A DNA stretch of 21,414 bases from CAYNXB01 sp964401045 (GTDB lineage Bacteria; Pseudomonadota; Alphaproteobacteria; Sphingomonadales; Sphingomonadaceae). Position 1 is the first letter of the stretch, and each line of letters begins with the position of its first letter. Under the pieces are notes generated by a model. It was not told where the DNA came from. It worked only from the letters and a program-made list of their open reading frames with translations, and searched no databases. Position numbers and translations under genes: made by a program. Below, one piece after another: positions 1-6,571 of this stretch. The DNA is taken from assembly GCA_964401045.1 (NCBI GenBank), contig CAYNXB010000045.1, positions 1-21,414 on the forward strand, written 5' to 3'.

Positions 1-1
1 T

Positions 2-1009
2 CGCCTGCTGTTCCTCCGCGAAGAACTGCTGATGGTGGTCGAGCGCAGGCCCGGCGGCGTGGAGGGCAACGGCCGCGACACCATCGCCCGCCTTCTGGAA
101 CAGCTCAACGCGAAGCAGGCGCGCGACGATGCGTTCACCGCCGAACTGGAATTCGATGACGAAGCCCGCCTGATGCTCGAGCGCGAGAACCTGTCGCTCG
201 CCAGCATCCCGGCGGACGGGGCGTTCGTTCGGCTGCGGCGGGCGGCAAACCACGCGCTCGGCGGGACGGTGCGGCGGGTTGAGGAAATTCATCCGGACAA
301 CGTCGATCTCGCTCGCCGGGCAATGCGACTGCTGCGGCTCGACGTCGCCGGGATGGACCTGATCCTTCCCGATGTGACCCGCTCGTGGCGGGAGACCGGC
401 GGGGCGATCTGCGAAGTGAACGCTCAGCCAACCCTAGGCGACCCGACGAGGCGGGACCTCTACAAGGAAATCCTGCAACAGATGATGCCGCACGGCGGGC
501 GCATCCCCGTCGTGCTGGCAGTCGGCGTGCTCGATGACGCGATAACGGGCGGTCTCGCCGGGCAAATGCCCGGCCTTGCGGTGGTCGACGCGAACGGCGC
601 ACGACGCGGCGGGAAGCCCCTGTCGCTGGCCGGCGCCTCCTGGGCGCATGCGTGCCAGGCGCCCCTATACGATCTGGACACCGAGGCCGCGCTATTCGTT
701 CTCGATCCCGGGCAGCCGATCGCGCTGGCATCGCCCGCCGATCGCTATTCCGCCTCCTTCGTGCTCGAACCGCTCGAAGAGATCGCGCCATCGCTGGTGC
801 ACCTGCTCCGCCGCGCCGCCCGGGTATGGACGGTGGCCGCGACAGGTCCGGCGCTCGAACGCGCCGGTCTTGGTTTCGAAATACTGTCTGAGAAGAATAT
901 CGCGCGCGCACTGGCTGCCGCGCTGCGCGGTGAGGCTACTACGTCTGCCGCCAGGAAAGTACCTGACCCGCGTGAAACGGCACCACGGGCACGCCGCAAG
1001 CGTCGATGA
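2..1009 (+). CDS. Cyanophycin-synthetase-like ATP-grasp protein, 5' truncated by window edge
   Basis: The reading frame is open from base 2, so the first ATG at 32 is internal and the start lies outside the window. The visible 335 residues begin in the ATP-grasp fold: the stretch FLREELLMVVERRPGGVEG and the following GNGRDTI match the strand pair and Gly-rich turn of cyanophycin synthetase-type ligases, and GAICEVNAQP is the metal/ATP-binding EVN motif near the end of that domain. After RIPVV the protein can be laid along the start of a Mur-ligase domain, but the usual GTNGKTTT P-loop is replaced by AVGVLDDAITGG, so the second half looks unable to bind ATP. The protein then ends about 180 residues later instead of continuing through a full Mur ligase. 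The Arg-rich tail is encoded antisense to the end of pyrC. The substrate is unknown; an amino-acid or peptide ligase role is inferred from the family. A divergent CphA/CphA2-like enzyme is the best guess. Confidence 0.75.
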   Translation, partial: RLLFLREELLMVVERRPGGVEGNGRDTIARLLEQLNAKQARDDAFTAELEFDDEARLMLERENLSLASIPADGAFVRLRRAANHALGGTVRRVEEIHPDNVDLARRAMRLLRLDVAGMDLILPDVTRSWRETGGAICEVNAQPTLGDPTRRDLYKEILQQMMPHGGRIPVVLAVGVLDDAITGGLAGQMPGLAVVDANGARRGGKPLSLAGASWAHACQAPLYDLDTEAALFVLDPGQPIALASPADRYSASFVLEPLEEIAPSLVHLLRRAARVWTVAATGPALERAGLGFEILSEKNIARALAAALRGEATTSAARKVPDPRETAPRARRKRR

Positions 1010-1970
1010 CTTCGGGCACGCGATGCTCGGCGCGTTCCAGCGTAACGGTGCCTTCGTTGAGCGGCAGGCGGTAGAACCGCGGGCCGTTTTCGCTGGCGAA
1101 GGCCTCGAGCTTGTCGAGCGCGCCTTCCTCCTCGAACACCGCCGCATAGCTCTCCAGCGCAAACGGCGCATTGAAGATGCCCGCGCAGCCGCACGAGGAT
1201 TCCTTTGCCGCCTTGTCGTGCGGCGCGCTGTCGGTGCCCAGGAAGAACTTGGGCGAGCCCGAAGTTGCTGCCGCGCGCAGCGCCAGCCGGTGCCGCTCAC
1301 GCTTGGCGACAGGCAGGCAGTAGGCGTGCGGACGCAAGCCGCCCGCAAACATGGCATTGCGGTTGATGTGCAGGTGCTGCGGGGTGATCGTGGCCGCGAT
1401 GCTGTCACCCATCGCCTCGACGAACTGGACCGCATCGCGGGTGGTCGCGTGCTCGAACACCACGCGCAGCTCGGGCAAGTCGTCGAGCAGCGGGGCGAGA
1501 ACGCGTTCGATGAACACCGCCTCGCGATCGAACACGTCCACCTCGGGGTCGGTCACTTCGCCGTGGACGCACAGCGGCAGGCCGATCGCCGCCATCCGCT
1601 CGAGTACAGGGCGGATGTTGCCGATGTCGGTCACGCCGTTGGCCGAGTTGGTCGTGGCCCCCGCCGGATAGAGCTTGGCGGCGGTGAACACCCCGTCCGC
1701 CGCGCCGGCCGCGAGATCGTCAGGGTCGGTGCTGTCGGTCAGGTAGCAGGTCATCAACGGCGTGAAGTCCGCCCCCTCCGGCACCGCGGCGAGAATCCGC
1801 TCACGATAGGCGGCCGCGAGCGCCGCGCTCGTCATCGGCGGCGAGAGGTTCGGCATCACGATTGCGCGGGCGAACTGGCGGGTGGTGTGCGGCAGCACGC
1901 CGGACAGCAAAGCGCCGTCGCGCAAGTGGACGTGCCAGTCGTCGGGCCGGCGGATAGTGATGCTCTGCAT
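939..1970 (-). CDS. pyrC: Dihydroorotase, class II (PyrC)
   Basis: Catalyses the reversible cyclisation of N-carbamoyl-L-aspartate to dihydroorotate, the third step of pyrimidine synthesis, in the cytoplasm. The 343 residues follow the E. coli-type PyrC nearly end to end: RRPDDWHVHLRDG supplies the HxH metal pair (H13, H15), FTAAKLYPAG carries the Lys that is carbamylated in the family (K99), HGE gives H136, VFEHATT gives H174, and GTDSAPH gives the catalytic Asp (D247). The C-terminus, FHAGQVLSW, also matches the family, so the stop is trusted although it lies 71 bases inside the opposing ATP-grasp frame. The start is supported by an AAGGGA ribosome-binding site 5 bases upstream. It is divergent from the ygfZ-like gene across 38 bases. 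Confidence 0.97.
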   Translation of the reverse strand: MQSITIRRPDDWHVHLRDGALLSGVLPHTTRQFARAIVMPNLSPPMTSAALAAAYRERILAAVPEGADFTPLMTCYLTDSTDPDDLAAGAADGVFTAAKLYPAGATTNSANGVTDIGNIRPVLERMAAIGLPLCVHGEVTDPEVDVFDREAVFIERVLAPLLDDLPELRVVFEHATTRDAVQFVEAMGDSIAATITPQHLHINRNAMFAGGLRPHAYCLPVAKRERHRLALRAAATSGSPKFFLGTDSAPHDKAAKESSCGCAGIFNAPFALESYAAVFEEEGALDKLEAFASENGPRFYRLPLNEGTVTLERAEHRVPEVIDACGVPVVPFHAGQVLSWRQT

Positions 1971-2008
1971 GCCCTTCCCTTAAGCGCGCGCGGCCCTATC
2001 TGTCACCC

Positions 2009-2737
2009 ATGGCCGCCACCCGTCTTTTCTCACGCGCGATCGTTCGCCTCTCGCCGCTCGAAGATGGCGAGGACGTCGCGGGATTCCTCCAGGGGCTCGT
2101 CACCAATGACGTTACCGGCGCGCTACCGGTGTGGTGCGGGCTGCTTACCGCGCAAGGCAAGGCGCTGTTCGATTTTCTTGTCTGGCCCGGCGGCAACGAC
2201 CTGCTGCTCGATTGCGAGGCTGACGCGGCGGACGAGCTGGTCAGGCGCCTGTCGCTCTATCGCCTGCGGCGCAAGATCGGCATCGCGCGCGACGACAGCG
2301 TCGCGGTCCACTGGCACGCCGAGCTGGGTGACGGCGGCGCGCCCGATCCGCGCCTCGGCGATCTTGGCCAGCGGTGGGTGGTCGAAGTCGAGGATAGCGA
2401 CGCTCCCGCCGACGAGGAGTGGCTCAGGCACCGGCTGCGCCTTGGCGTGCCCGAAGGCCGCGCCGAACTCGGTGACATCCTGTGGCTCGAGGCCAACGCC
2501 ATCGAGCTCCACGGCGTGAGCTTCGACAAGGGCTGCTACGTCGGCCAGGAAAACACCGCGCGGATGAACTGGCGCCAGAAGGTCAACCGGCGGCTGGTGG
2601 TGGTGCCTCTCGACCGCTCGGACGAGAGCCGGCGCAAGGCCGCCTATCCCCAGCTTGGCCTGGCGGTCGACCACGTGCGGGTGGAGAACATCGATCCCGC
2701 GCTGGCGCCGGCCTGGCTGACCGATTCGCTCGCATGA
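2009..2737 (+). CDS. ygfZ: YgfZ/GcvT-like folate-binding protein
   Basis: Member of the YgfZ branch of the aminomethyltransferase (GcvT) fold. In E. coli YgfZ binds folate and supports the activity of iron-sulfur enzymes such as the tRNA methylthiotransferase MiaB. The family signature KGCYVGQE is intact at residues 174-181, followed by the usual RMxxRQKVNRRL stretch; the N-terminal region with FLQGLVTNDVTG (about 26-37) and LTAQGKALFDFLV (46-58) is also typical. At 242 residues it is shorter than E. coli YgfZ (326), which is common in alphaproteobacteria, where the C-terminal barrel is reduced. No clear Shine-Dalgarno precedes the ATG, and only 38 bases separate it from pyrC, so a short or absent leader is possible. 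It overlaps the next gene by an ATGA junction. Confidence 0.9.
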   Translation: MAATRLFSRAIVRLSPLEDGEDVAGFLQGLVTNDVTGALPVWCGLLTAQGKALFDFLVWPGGNDLLLDCEADAADELVRRLSLYRLRRKIGIARDDSVAVHWHAELGDGGAPDPRLGDLGQRWVVEVEDSDAPADEEWLRHRLRLGVPEGRAELGDILWLEANAIELHGVSFDKGCYVGQENTARMNWRQKVNRRLVVVPLDRSDESRRKAAYPQLGLAVDHVRVENIDPALAPAWLTDSLA

Positions 2738-3582
2738 TGACCGTCCCTACTCCCAACGACCTTGAGATCACGGTGCGCGACCGCCGCTTCGGCCGCGGTG
2801 CGGCGGCGAAGCGCTGGTGGCTCGACGGCGATCCGGTGGCGAGCTGCTGGTTCACTGCTCTGTCGCTTACCTTCCCGCGCGGCGAGGCGTTCTTCATCGA
2901 AGCAGTACGCGCCAACCGCGAAGGCGCCCCTCCCCGGCTCGAGGCCGAGATTCGCGCCTTCGTCCGCCAGGAGGCGAATCACTCGCGCGAGCACATCGTC
3001 TTTAACCGCGCAGCCGAGGCGGCGGGCTACGACGTCAGCGCGATCGACCGGCACGTTGCCTCGCTGATCGAGGAGGCCAACGGACGCCCGCCGATCGCGC
3101 GCCTCGCGGTGACCATGGCGCTCGAGCATTTCACCGCCATGTTCGCGCACGATTTCCTCGCCAATTCGGAGCAGTTCGTGCGCTCGGAAGTCGAGCAGGC
3201 CGAGCTGTGGCGCTGGCACGCTGCCGAGGAGATCGAGCACAAGGGCGTGGCTTACGACACCTGGCTCCACGCGACGCGCGACTGGCCGCGCTTCCGCCGC
3301 TGGGGGGTGCGTTCGCTGGTGATGCTCAACGTGACCAAGCGCTTCGTCTCGCACCGTACGCGCGATGCGCTCGACCTGCTGGCGCAGGACGGCCTCGGCC
3401 GCGGCGAGGCCCGCCGACGACTGTTGTGGTATCTCTTTGGCACCCCGGGCGTCTTACGTCGCATTTTTCCCGCATGGCTCGGGTTCTTCCGGCCGGGCTT
3501 CCATCCCTGGAACACCGACGATCGCGCGCTGATCGCTCGCTACGAGAGCGATTATGCAGCGGCCGTGATGCCGGCGGAGTAA
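2734..3582 (+). CDS. Predicted metal-dependent hydrolase (PF10118-type, ferritin-like helices)
   Basis: A 282-residue protein of the family annotated as predicted metal-dependent hydrolases (PF10118). Its biochemical function is not established to my knowledge. Putative metal ligands sit in helical Glu/His pairs: E51 and E56 in GEAFFIEAVR, E80/H83/H87 in RQEANHSREH, E131/H132 in ALEHFTAMF, and E165/E166/H169 in WHAAEEIEHKGVAYD. This spacing resembles a di-iron four-helix bundle. The frame is open further upstream, but the conserved part begins at MMTVPTPNDLEITVR, and ATG at 2734 overlaps the ygfZ stop (ATGA), suggesting translational coupling; the adjacent ATG at 2737 is equally possible. It converges with the GNAT gene across a short palindrome. 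Confidence 0.85.
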   Translation: MMTVPTPNDLEITVRDRRFGRGAAAKRWWLDGDPVASCWFTALSLTFPRGEAFFIEAVRANREGAPPRLEAEIRAFVRQEANHSREHIVFNRAAEAAGYDVSAIDRHVASLIEEANGRPPIARLAVTMALEHFTAMFAHDFLANSEQFVRSEVEQAELWRWHAAEEIEHKGVAYDTWLHATRDWPRFRRWGVRSLVMLNVTKRFVSHRTRDALDLLAQDGLGRGEARRRLLWYLFGTPGVLRRIFPAWLGFFRPGFHPWNTDDRALIARYESDYAAAVMPAE

Positions 3583-3587
3583 TCCAG

Positions 3588-3616
3588 ATCCTCCCCCTTC
3601 GCGGGAGGGTGAGGAT
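3588..3616. repeat. GC-rich palindrome between convergent genes; REP-like unit and possible bidirectional terminator
   Basis: The arms CCTCCC (3590-3595) and GGGAGG (3603-3608) form a stem, extended by ATCCTC (3588-3593) against GAGGAT (3611-3616) in an alternative register. It occupies nearly the whole 33-base gap between two convergent stop codons. There is no clear T-tract. The core resembles the hairpin at 16589-16610, so it is probably one unit of a dispersed chromosomal repeat that may also stop transcription from both sides. Confidence 0.55.
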
Positions 3617-4173
3617 TACGCGGCGCGCATTTGACCGCCTTCTTCGGCGACTTCCGCCTCGACCAGCTCCGCCACGAAGCGCCGCGCGAGCACCAGGTCG
3701 CCGCCACGCGCACGACATTCCATCGGGCGGATCTCGCCAGTCTCGACGAAGCCCGCCTTGCGAAGCACGCGCCCGGCGCGCGGGTTGTCGAGGAAGTGTC
3801 CGGCATGGAGCCGCTTGTAGCCGAGCGCTCGGGCGACTTCGCGCAGAGCGCGCACCGCCTCGGTGGCATAGCCGTGCCCCCAATGCGGGCGTGCCAGCCA
3901 ATAGCCGAGGGAGGCCTCGCCGTCCTCATCGTGCACGCTGGCGACGCCGATCAACGGTGCGCCAGGCTCGTCGGGAAGCGTGATTGCGAAGCGCGGGTAT
4001 GCCGGGTTCGGCAGCATGGTCACGAATTCGCGCGCGTGTGCCTTGCGGTAAGGCCACGGCGCGCGGGCGAGCATGGTCGCCACGCCCTCATCGCAGATAC
4101 CACGATAGACAGCCTGCCAGTCCTCGGCGAATACCGGCCTCAGAAACAGGCGTTCACTGCGGTGGAACATCAT
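3616..4173 (-). CDS. GNAT-family N-acetyltransferase (RimJ/RimL-like)
   Basis: A 185-residue acetyltransferase of the RimJ/RimL-like GNAT group, which transfers acetyl from acetyl-CoA to an amine; the substrate cannot be read from sequence. It opens with the typical SERLFLRPV strand (residues 6-14), has LIGVASVHDEDGEASLGYWL (74-93) leading into the acetyl-CoA pyrophosphate loop PHWGHGYATEAVRAL (96-110), and ends with the DNPRAGRVLRKAGF helix-strand (129-142). The start is set at the first of two adjacent ATGs, with GGAG 5 bases upstream of it; the second (4170) is equally plausible. It lies downstream of rplU-rpmA on the same strand, as GNAT genes often do in alphaproteobacteria, but a terminator separates it from rpmA. 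The frame is open upstream to 4536, but that part is antisense noise without family similarity. Confidence 0.9.
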   Translation of the reverse strand: MMFHRSERLFLRPVFAEDWQAVYRGICDEGVATMLARAPWPYRKAHAREFVTMLPNPAYPRFAITLPDEPGAPLIGVASVHDEDGEASLGYWLARPHWGHGYATEAVRALREVARALGYKRLHAGHFLDNPRAGRVLRKAGFVETGEIRPMECRARGGDLVLARRFVAELVEAEVAEEGGQMRAA

Positions 4174-4197
4174 ACTCGCTCCCTTCGCACCGCCCCC

Positions 4198-4220
4198 GCA
4201 AAGGCCCGTGAAGGCTTTGC
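4198..4220. other. Short inverted repeat upstream of the GNAT gene
   Basis: GCAAAG (4198-4203) pairs with CTTTGC (4215-4220), and an inner CC/GG pairing adds to the stem with one bulged base. It lies between the rpmA terminator and the GNAT start. It could be a leader hairpin of the GNAT transcript; no function can be assigned. Confidence 0.3.
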
Positions 4221-4246
4221 GTGACGGCTTCATTGCGAGGGAGACT

Positions 4247-4277
4247 AAAAAAGGGAGACGGGCCGGCCCCATCTCCC
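4247..4277 (-). terminator. Rho-independent terminator of rplU-rpmA
   Basis: Read on the minus strand, GGGAGA (4277-4272) pairs with TCTCCC (4258-4253), with a further GGG/CCC pairing inside around a CCGG loop. A run of six T (4252-4247) follows directly. It stands about 70 bases after the rpmA stop and has both elements of an intrinsic terminator. Confidence 0.85.
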
Positions 4278-4345
4278 TCGACTTTGCCGGATTGGTTCCG
4301 GCGGGGGGCCATCCCGGTGGATGACCCCTTCCTTGGATCATCCGA

Positions 4346-4615
4346 TTATTCGGCTGCGACTGCCATAATGTCGACCGACACGAACTTGCGGCCGAGCTTG
4401 CCTTCGTGGAATCGCACGCGGCCAGCGTCGAGCGCGAACAGGGTGTGATCCTTGCCCATGCCGACGTTGGCGCCCGGGTAAACCCGAGTGCCGCGTTGCC
4501 GCACGATGATGTTGCCGCCGATGACCTGCTCGCCACCGAACTTCTTCACGCCGAGGCGCCGGCCGGCCGAGTCGCGGCCGTTGCGGGACGAACCGCCTGC
4601 TTTCTTATGTGCCAT
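4346..4615 (-). CDS. rpmA: Ribosomal protein L27 (bL27)
   Basis: Large-subunit ribosomal protein whose N-terminus reaches the peptidyl-transferase centre. The 89 residues are the normal length, and the start MAHKKAGGSSRNGRDS is the family's hallmark, followed by KKFGGEQVIGGNIIVRQRG and the NVGMGKDHTLFAL segment. The protein begins directly with the mature-type sequence, without the N-terminal extension cleaved in Firmicutes. It follows rplU by 13 bases in the usual L21-L27 order and ends in a strong intrinsic terminator. The following obg gene, often adjacent in bacteria, is not in this position. Confidence 0.99.
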   Translation of the reverse strand: MAHKKAGGSSRNGRDSAGRRLGVKKFGGEQVIGGNIIVRQRGTRVYPGANVGMGKDHTLFALDAGRVRFHEGKLGRKFVSVDIMAVAAE

Positions 4616-4628
4616 CTCGCCTTACCTC

Positions 4629-5192
4629 TTACTTCTTCGCCGCCGGCTTCTTGGCCGGGGCTTTCTTCGCCGGAGCGGCCTTGTCGGCGGCCGGCTTGTC
4701 TTCCTTCTTTGGCGCAGCGGCCTTCTTGGCCGGGGCCTTCTCAGCCTTCGCTGCGGGCGCCGCGTCCTTGACCGGCTCGGCCTTCTGCAGCGTCTCGCTG
4801 GTGTTCACGTCGGCACCCTTGGCCGGCTCGGCCGCCTGCGCCTTGGGAGCTTCCTCGGCCTTGGCCGGAACAGCCTTCTTGGCGGCGGCCTTGCTATCGC
4901 CGACCGCGACGATGCGCAGCAGCGTCAACTGCTGACGGTGCCCCGCCTTGCGGCGATAGTTGTGCCGGCGGCGCTTCTTGAACACCACGACCTTTTCGCT
5001 CTTGGCCTGGGCGATGATCTCTGCCGACACAGTCACCTTGGCCGCGTCCTGGATATCGCCGCCGTCGCCTGCGAGCAGGACGTCACCGAGCGTGATCGTG
5101 TCACCCGCCTCACCGGCGAGCTTCTCGACCGCGATCTTGTCTCCTGCGGCGACGCGATACTGCTTGCCGCCAGTGCGCACGATAGCGAACAT
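4629..5192 (-). CDS. rplU: Ribosomal protein L21 (bL21) with long Ala/Lys/Pro C-terminal tail
   Basis: Residues 1-100 are a standard L21: MFAIVRTGGKQYRVAAGD at the start and FKKRRRHNYRRKAGHRQ (71-87) as the rRNA-binding basic stretch. Residues 101-187 form a low-complexity tail of Ala, Lys, Pro and Glu with repeated AKKA, PAKK and KAEKAPAK-like steps, resembling histone H1 tails. L21 in E. coli is 103 residues, so the tail nearly doubles the protein. Such extensions are known in sphingomonads and other alphaproteobacteria; their role is unclear. The tail is certainly in frame, because the stop lies just before rpmA. AGGA precedes the ATG by 2 bases. It is the first gene of the rplU-rpmA operon. 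Confidence 0.98.
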   Translation of the reverse strand: MFAIVRTGGKQYRVAAGDKIAVEKLAGEAGDTITLGDVLLAGDGGDIQDAAKVTVSAEIIAQAKSEKVVVFKKRRRHNYRRKAGHRQQLTLLRIVAVGDSKAAAKKAVPAKAEEAPKAQAAEPAKGADVNTSETLQKAEPVKDAAPAAKAEKAPAKKAAAPKKEDKPAADKAAPAKKAPAKKPAAKK

Positions 5193-5224
5193 GGTCCTAA
5201 TCTTCCAATCTCATGCTGTTCCGC

Positions 5225-5263
5225 CTCTCCCATGAGAGAAGCGCCGCGCGCCCATATATGGGC
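5225..5263 (-). promoter_or_regulatory. Paired palindromes in the rplU leader
   Basis: Two inverted repeats lie in the untranslated leader of rplU: GCCCATATATGGGC (5250-5263), a perfect 14-base palindrome, and CTCTC/GAGAG with a four-base loop (5225-5238). They lie 33 to 71 bases upstream of the start codon and downstream of a candidate TTGACA box. They may be a protein-binding operator or an RNA structure for ribosomal-protein feedback; the sequence alone does not decide. Confidence 0.35.
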
Positions 5264-5279
5264 TAGCGGAAAGGCGGTC

Positions 5280-5308
5280 CCGTTAGGCGAAGGCCGCTTT
5301 CCTGTCAA
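5280..5308 (-). promoter_or_regulatory. Candidate promoter for rplU-rpmA
   Basis: On the minus strand a perfect TTGACA (5308-5303) is followed after 17 bases by TAACGG (5285-5280). The -35 box is ideal and the -10 box poor. Placement about 90 bases upstream of rplU fits a ribosomal-protein promoter with a structured leader. Confidence 0.4.
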
Positions 5309-5378
5309 CGCTCGCCAACTACGAAATTGCGCCATCGGGCAACTTCCATCGCCGTGTGAAATCGGTATTGCATCATGC

Positions 5379-5870
5379 GTGCGCAAGTCCTCCCTCGCCT
5401 TGACCGTCGCGGCACTGCTGGCAGGCTGCGCGAGCCCAGGGCGCTATCCGTCGCTCGCGGTCCGCGATGCGGAGCGCGTGACCGGCACTCTCCAGCCGGC
5501 GGAAGCCGAGCCCTACGTTCCGCCGGCGACTCCGGCCGAGACGCTCGATCTGATCGGCCGGCTTTCCTCCGACGCGCAGGCCGCGCATCAGACGTTCCTG
5601 GCCGCGGTCGAAAAGGGACGCGGAACGATCGCCGCGGGCAGTCGCTCCGCGGAAGGCAGCGACGCCTGGTCCAGGGCGCAAATCGCGCTTGCCGAGCTCG
5701 AAGCGAGCCGCAGCCAGACGATGATCGCGCTCGCCGAGCTCGACCGCCTCTACGTCGATGCCCAGCTCGCGGCGGGGGAGCTGGAGCGGATCTCCGCTGC
5801 ACGCGACGCGGTGAGCGCACTGATCGAAAGCGAAAGCCAGACTATCGACGGCTTGCGGAGCAGCGGGTGA
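5379..5870 (+). CDS. Small putative lipoprotein, function unknown
   Basis: A 163-residue protein starting at GTG with a short signal peptide and a clear lipobox (MRKSSLALTVAALLAGC), so Cys17 would be the lipidated residue. The body is Ala/Glu-rich and likely helical: two segments (about 60-80 and 95-155) with ALAELEASR- and ALAELDRLYVDAQLAAGEL-type patterns suggest a coiled coil. I do not recognise a named family. The frame is open far upstream, but that part is antisense to rplU and rpmA; the GTG is chosen because it directly starts the signal peptide. No Shine-Dalgarno is visible, so initiation may be leaderless or weak. Its stop overlaps the FNR-type regulator gene (GTGA), implying a shared transcript. 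An envelope location is inferred from the lipobox. Confidence 0.75.
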   Translation: MRKSSLALTVAALLAGCASPGRYPSLAVRDAERVTGTLQPAEAEPYVPPATPAETLDLIGRLSSDAQAAHQTFLAAVEKGRGTIAAGSRSAEGSDAWSRAQIALAELEASRSQTMIALAELDRLYVDAQLAAGELERISAARDAVSALIESESQTIDGLRSSG

Positions 5871-6571
5871 AGCTCGACTGCGCATCGTGTCCGGTGCGCG
5901 AGCGGGCCGCCTGCGCCTCGTTGAGCGAAGACGAGCGTACCGCGCTCGCCCGCGCCGGCCGCACGCGCATCCTGAAGCGCGGCGAGACCTTGTTCACCGC
6001 CGGCGACGACAACGACGCCTGCGCCACGCTGATCGAGGGCGCGCTCAAGATCGCCGGCACTGACGAGGACGGCACCGAGCACATCCTCGCGCTGATCCAC
6101 CCGGCCGGCTTCGTGGGCGAGCTGTTCCAGCCGTTTGCGCATCACGACGTGGTGGCACTCACCGGTAGCCGGCTGTGCGTGTTCGCGCGCTCGGAGATGG
6201 AGGATGCGCTCCGCCGCCATCCCGCTCTCGCCCAGGCGCTGCTGCGCCGCTCTCAGGAAGACTTGCATGAGAGCCGGAAATTGATGGCGCTCGCCGCCCG
6301 GCGCGGCGCGATCGAGAAGATCGCCGCGCTAGTCATGGAGCTGGCGCAGGCGGCGAGCCAATCGTCGTGCCATCCCGCCGCCAGCTTCGATCTTCCGCTG
6401 ACTCGCGGGGAAATCGCGGCCTTGCTCGGGCTGACGATCGAGACGGTCAGCCGCTCGCTGACCGCGCTCGAAGACGACGGGCTGATCCGCCGCAAAGGCG
6501 CGCGCGGAATCGAACTGATCGACCCCGCGCGGCTGGAGGAGAAGGCGGGCGCTGCCCCGCAGACGACCTGA
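5867..6571 (+). CDS. FNR-type Crp family transcriptional regulator with 4Fe-4S cysteines
   Basis: A 234-residue Crp/Fnr regulator. The start is GTG, overlapping the lipoprotein stop, because this puts the cysteine cluster at the N-terminus: C5, C8 and C16 (CASCPVRERAAC), the CxxC-x7-C pattern of alphaproteobacterial FnrL/FnrN-like proteins. The fourth ligand is C104 in GSRLCVF. Together these predict an oxygen-labile 4Fe-4S cluster. The cNMP-type beta-barrel runs to about residue 115, then the dimer helix, then a helix-turn-helix at about 184-212 (TRGEIAALLGLTIETVSRSL). The recognition helix ETVSR keeps the E-x2-S-R residues that in E. coli FNR read TTGAT-N4-ATCAA. A TTGAC-N4-ATCAA site lies 500 bases away. 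The gene converges with the membrane-protein gene with zero gap. FnrL is the likely ortholog name. Confidence 0.9.
   Translation: MKLDCASCPVRERAACASLSEDERTALARAGRTRILKRGETLFTAGDDNDACATLIEGALKIAGTDEDGTEHILALIHPAGFVGELFQPFAHHDVVALTGSRLCVFARSEMEDALRRHPALAQALLRRSQEDLHESRKLMALAARRGAIEKIAALVMELAQAASQSSCHPAASFDLPLTRGEIAALLGLTIETVSRSLTALEDDGLIRRKGARGIELIDPARLEEKAGAAPQTT

Noticed and set aside
576..2519. A 647-codon plus-strand open frame
   Set aside because: It runs antisense through all of pyrC and out of frame through ygfZ. It has no recognisable domain, and the Arg/His/Ala-rich composition is typical of GC-rich shadow frames.
4488..5378. Upstream extension of the lipoprotein frame
   Set aside because: This part is antisense to rplU and rpmA and lacks protein-like features; the signal peptide and lipobox begin at the GTG at 5379.
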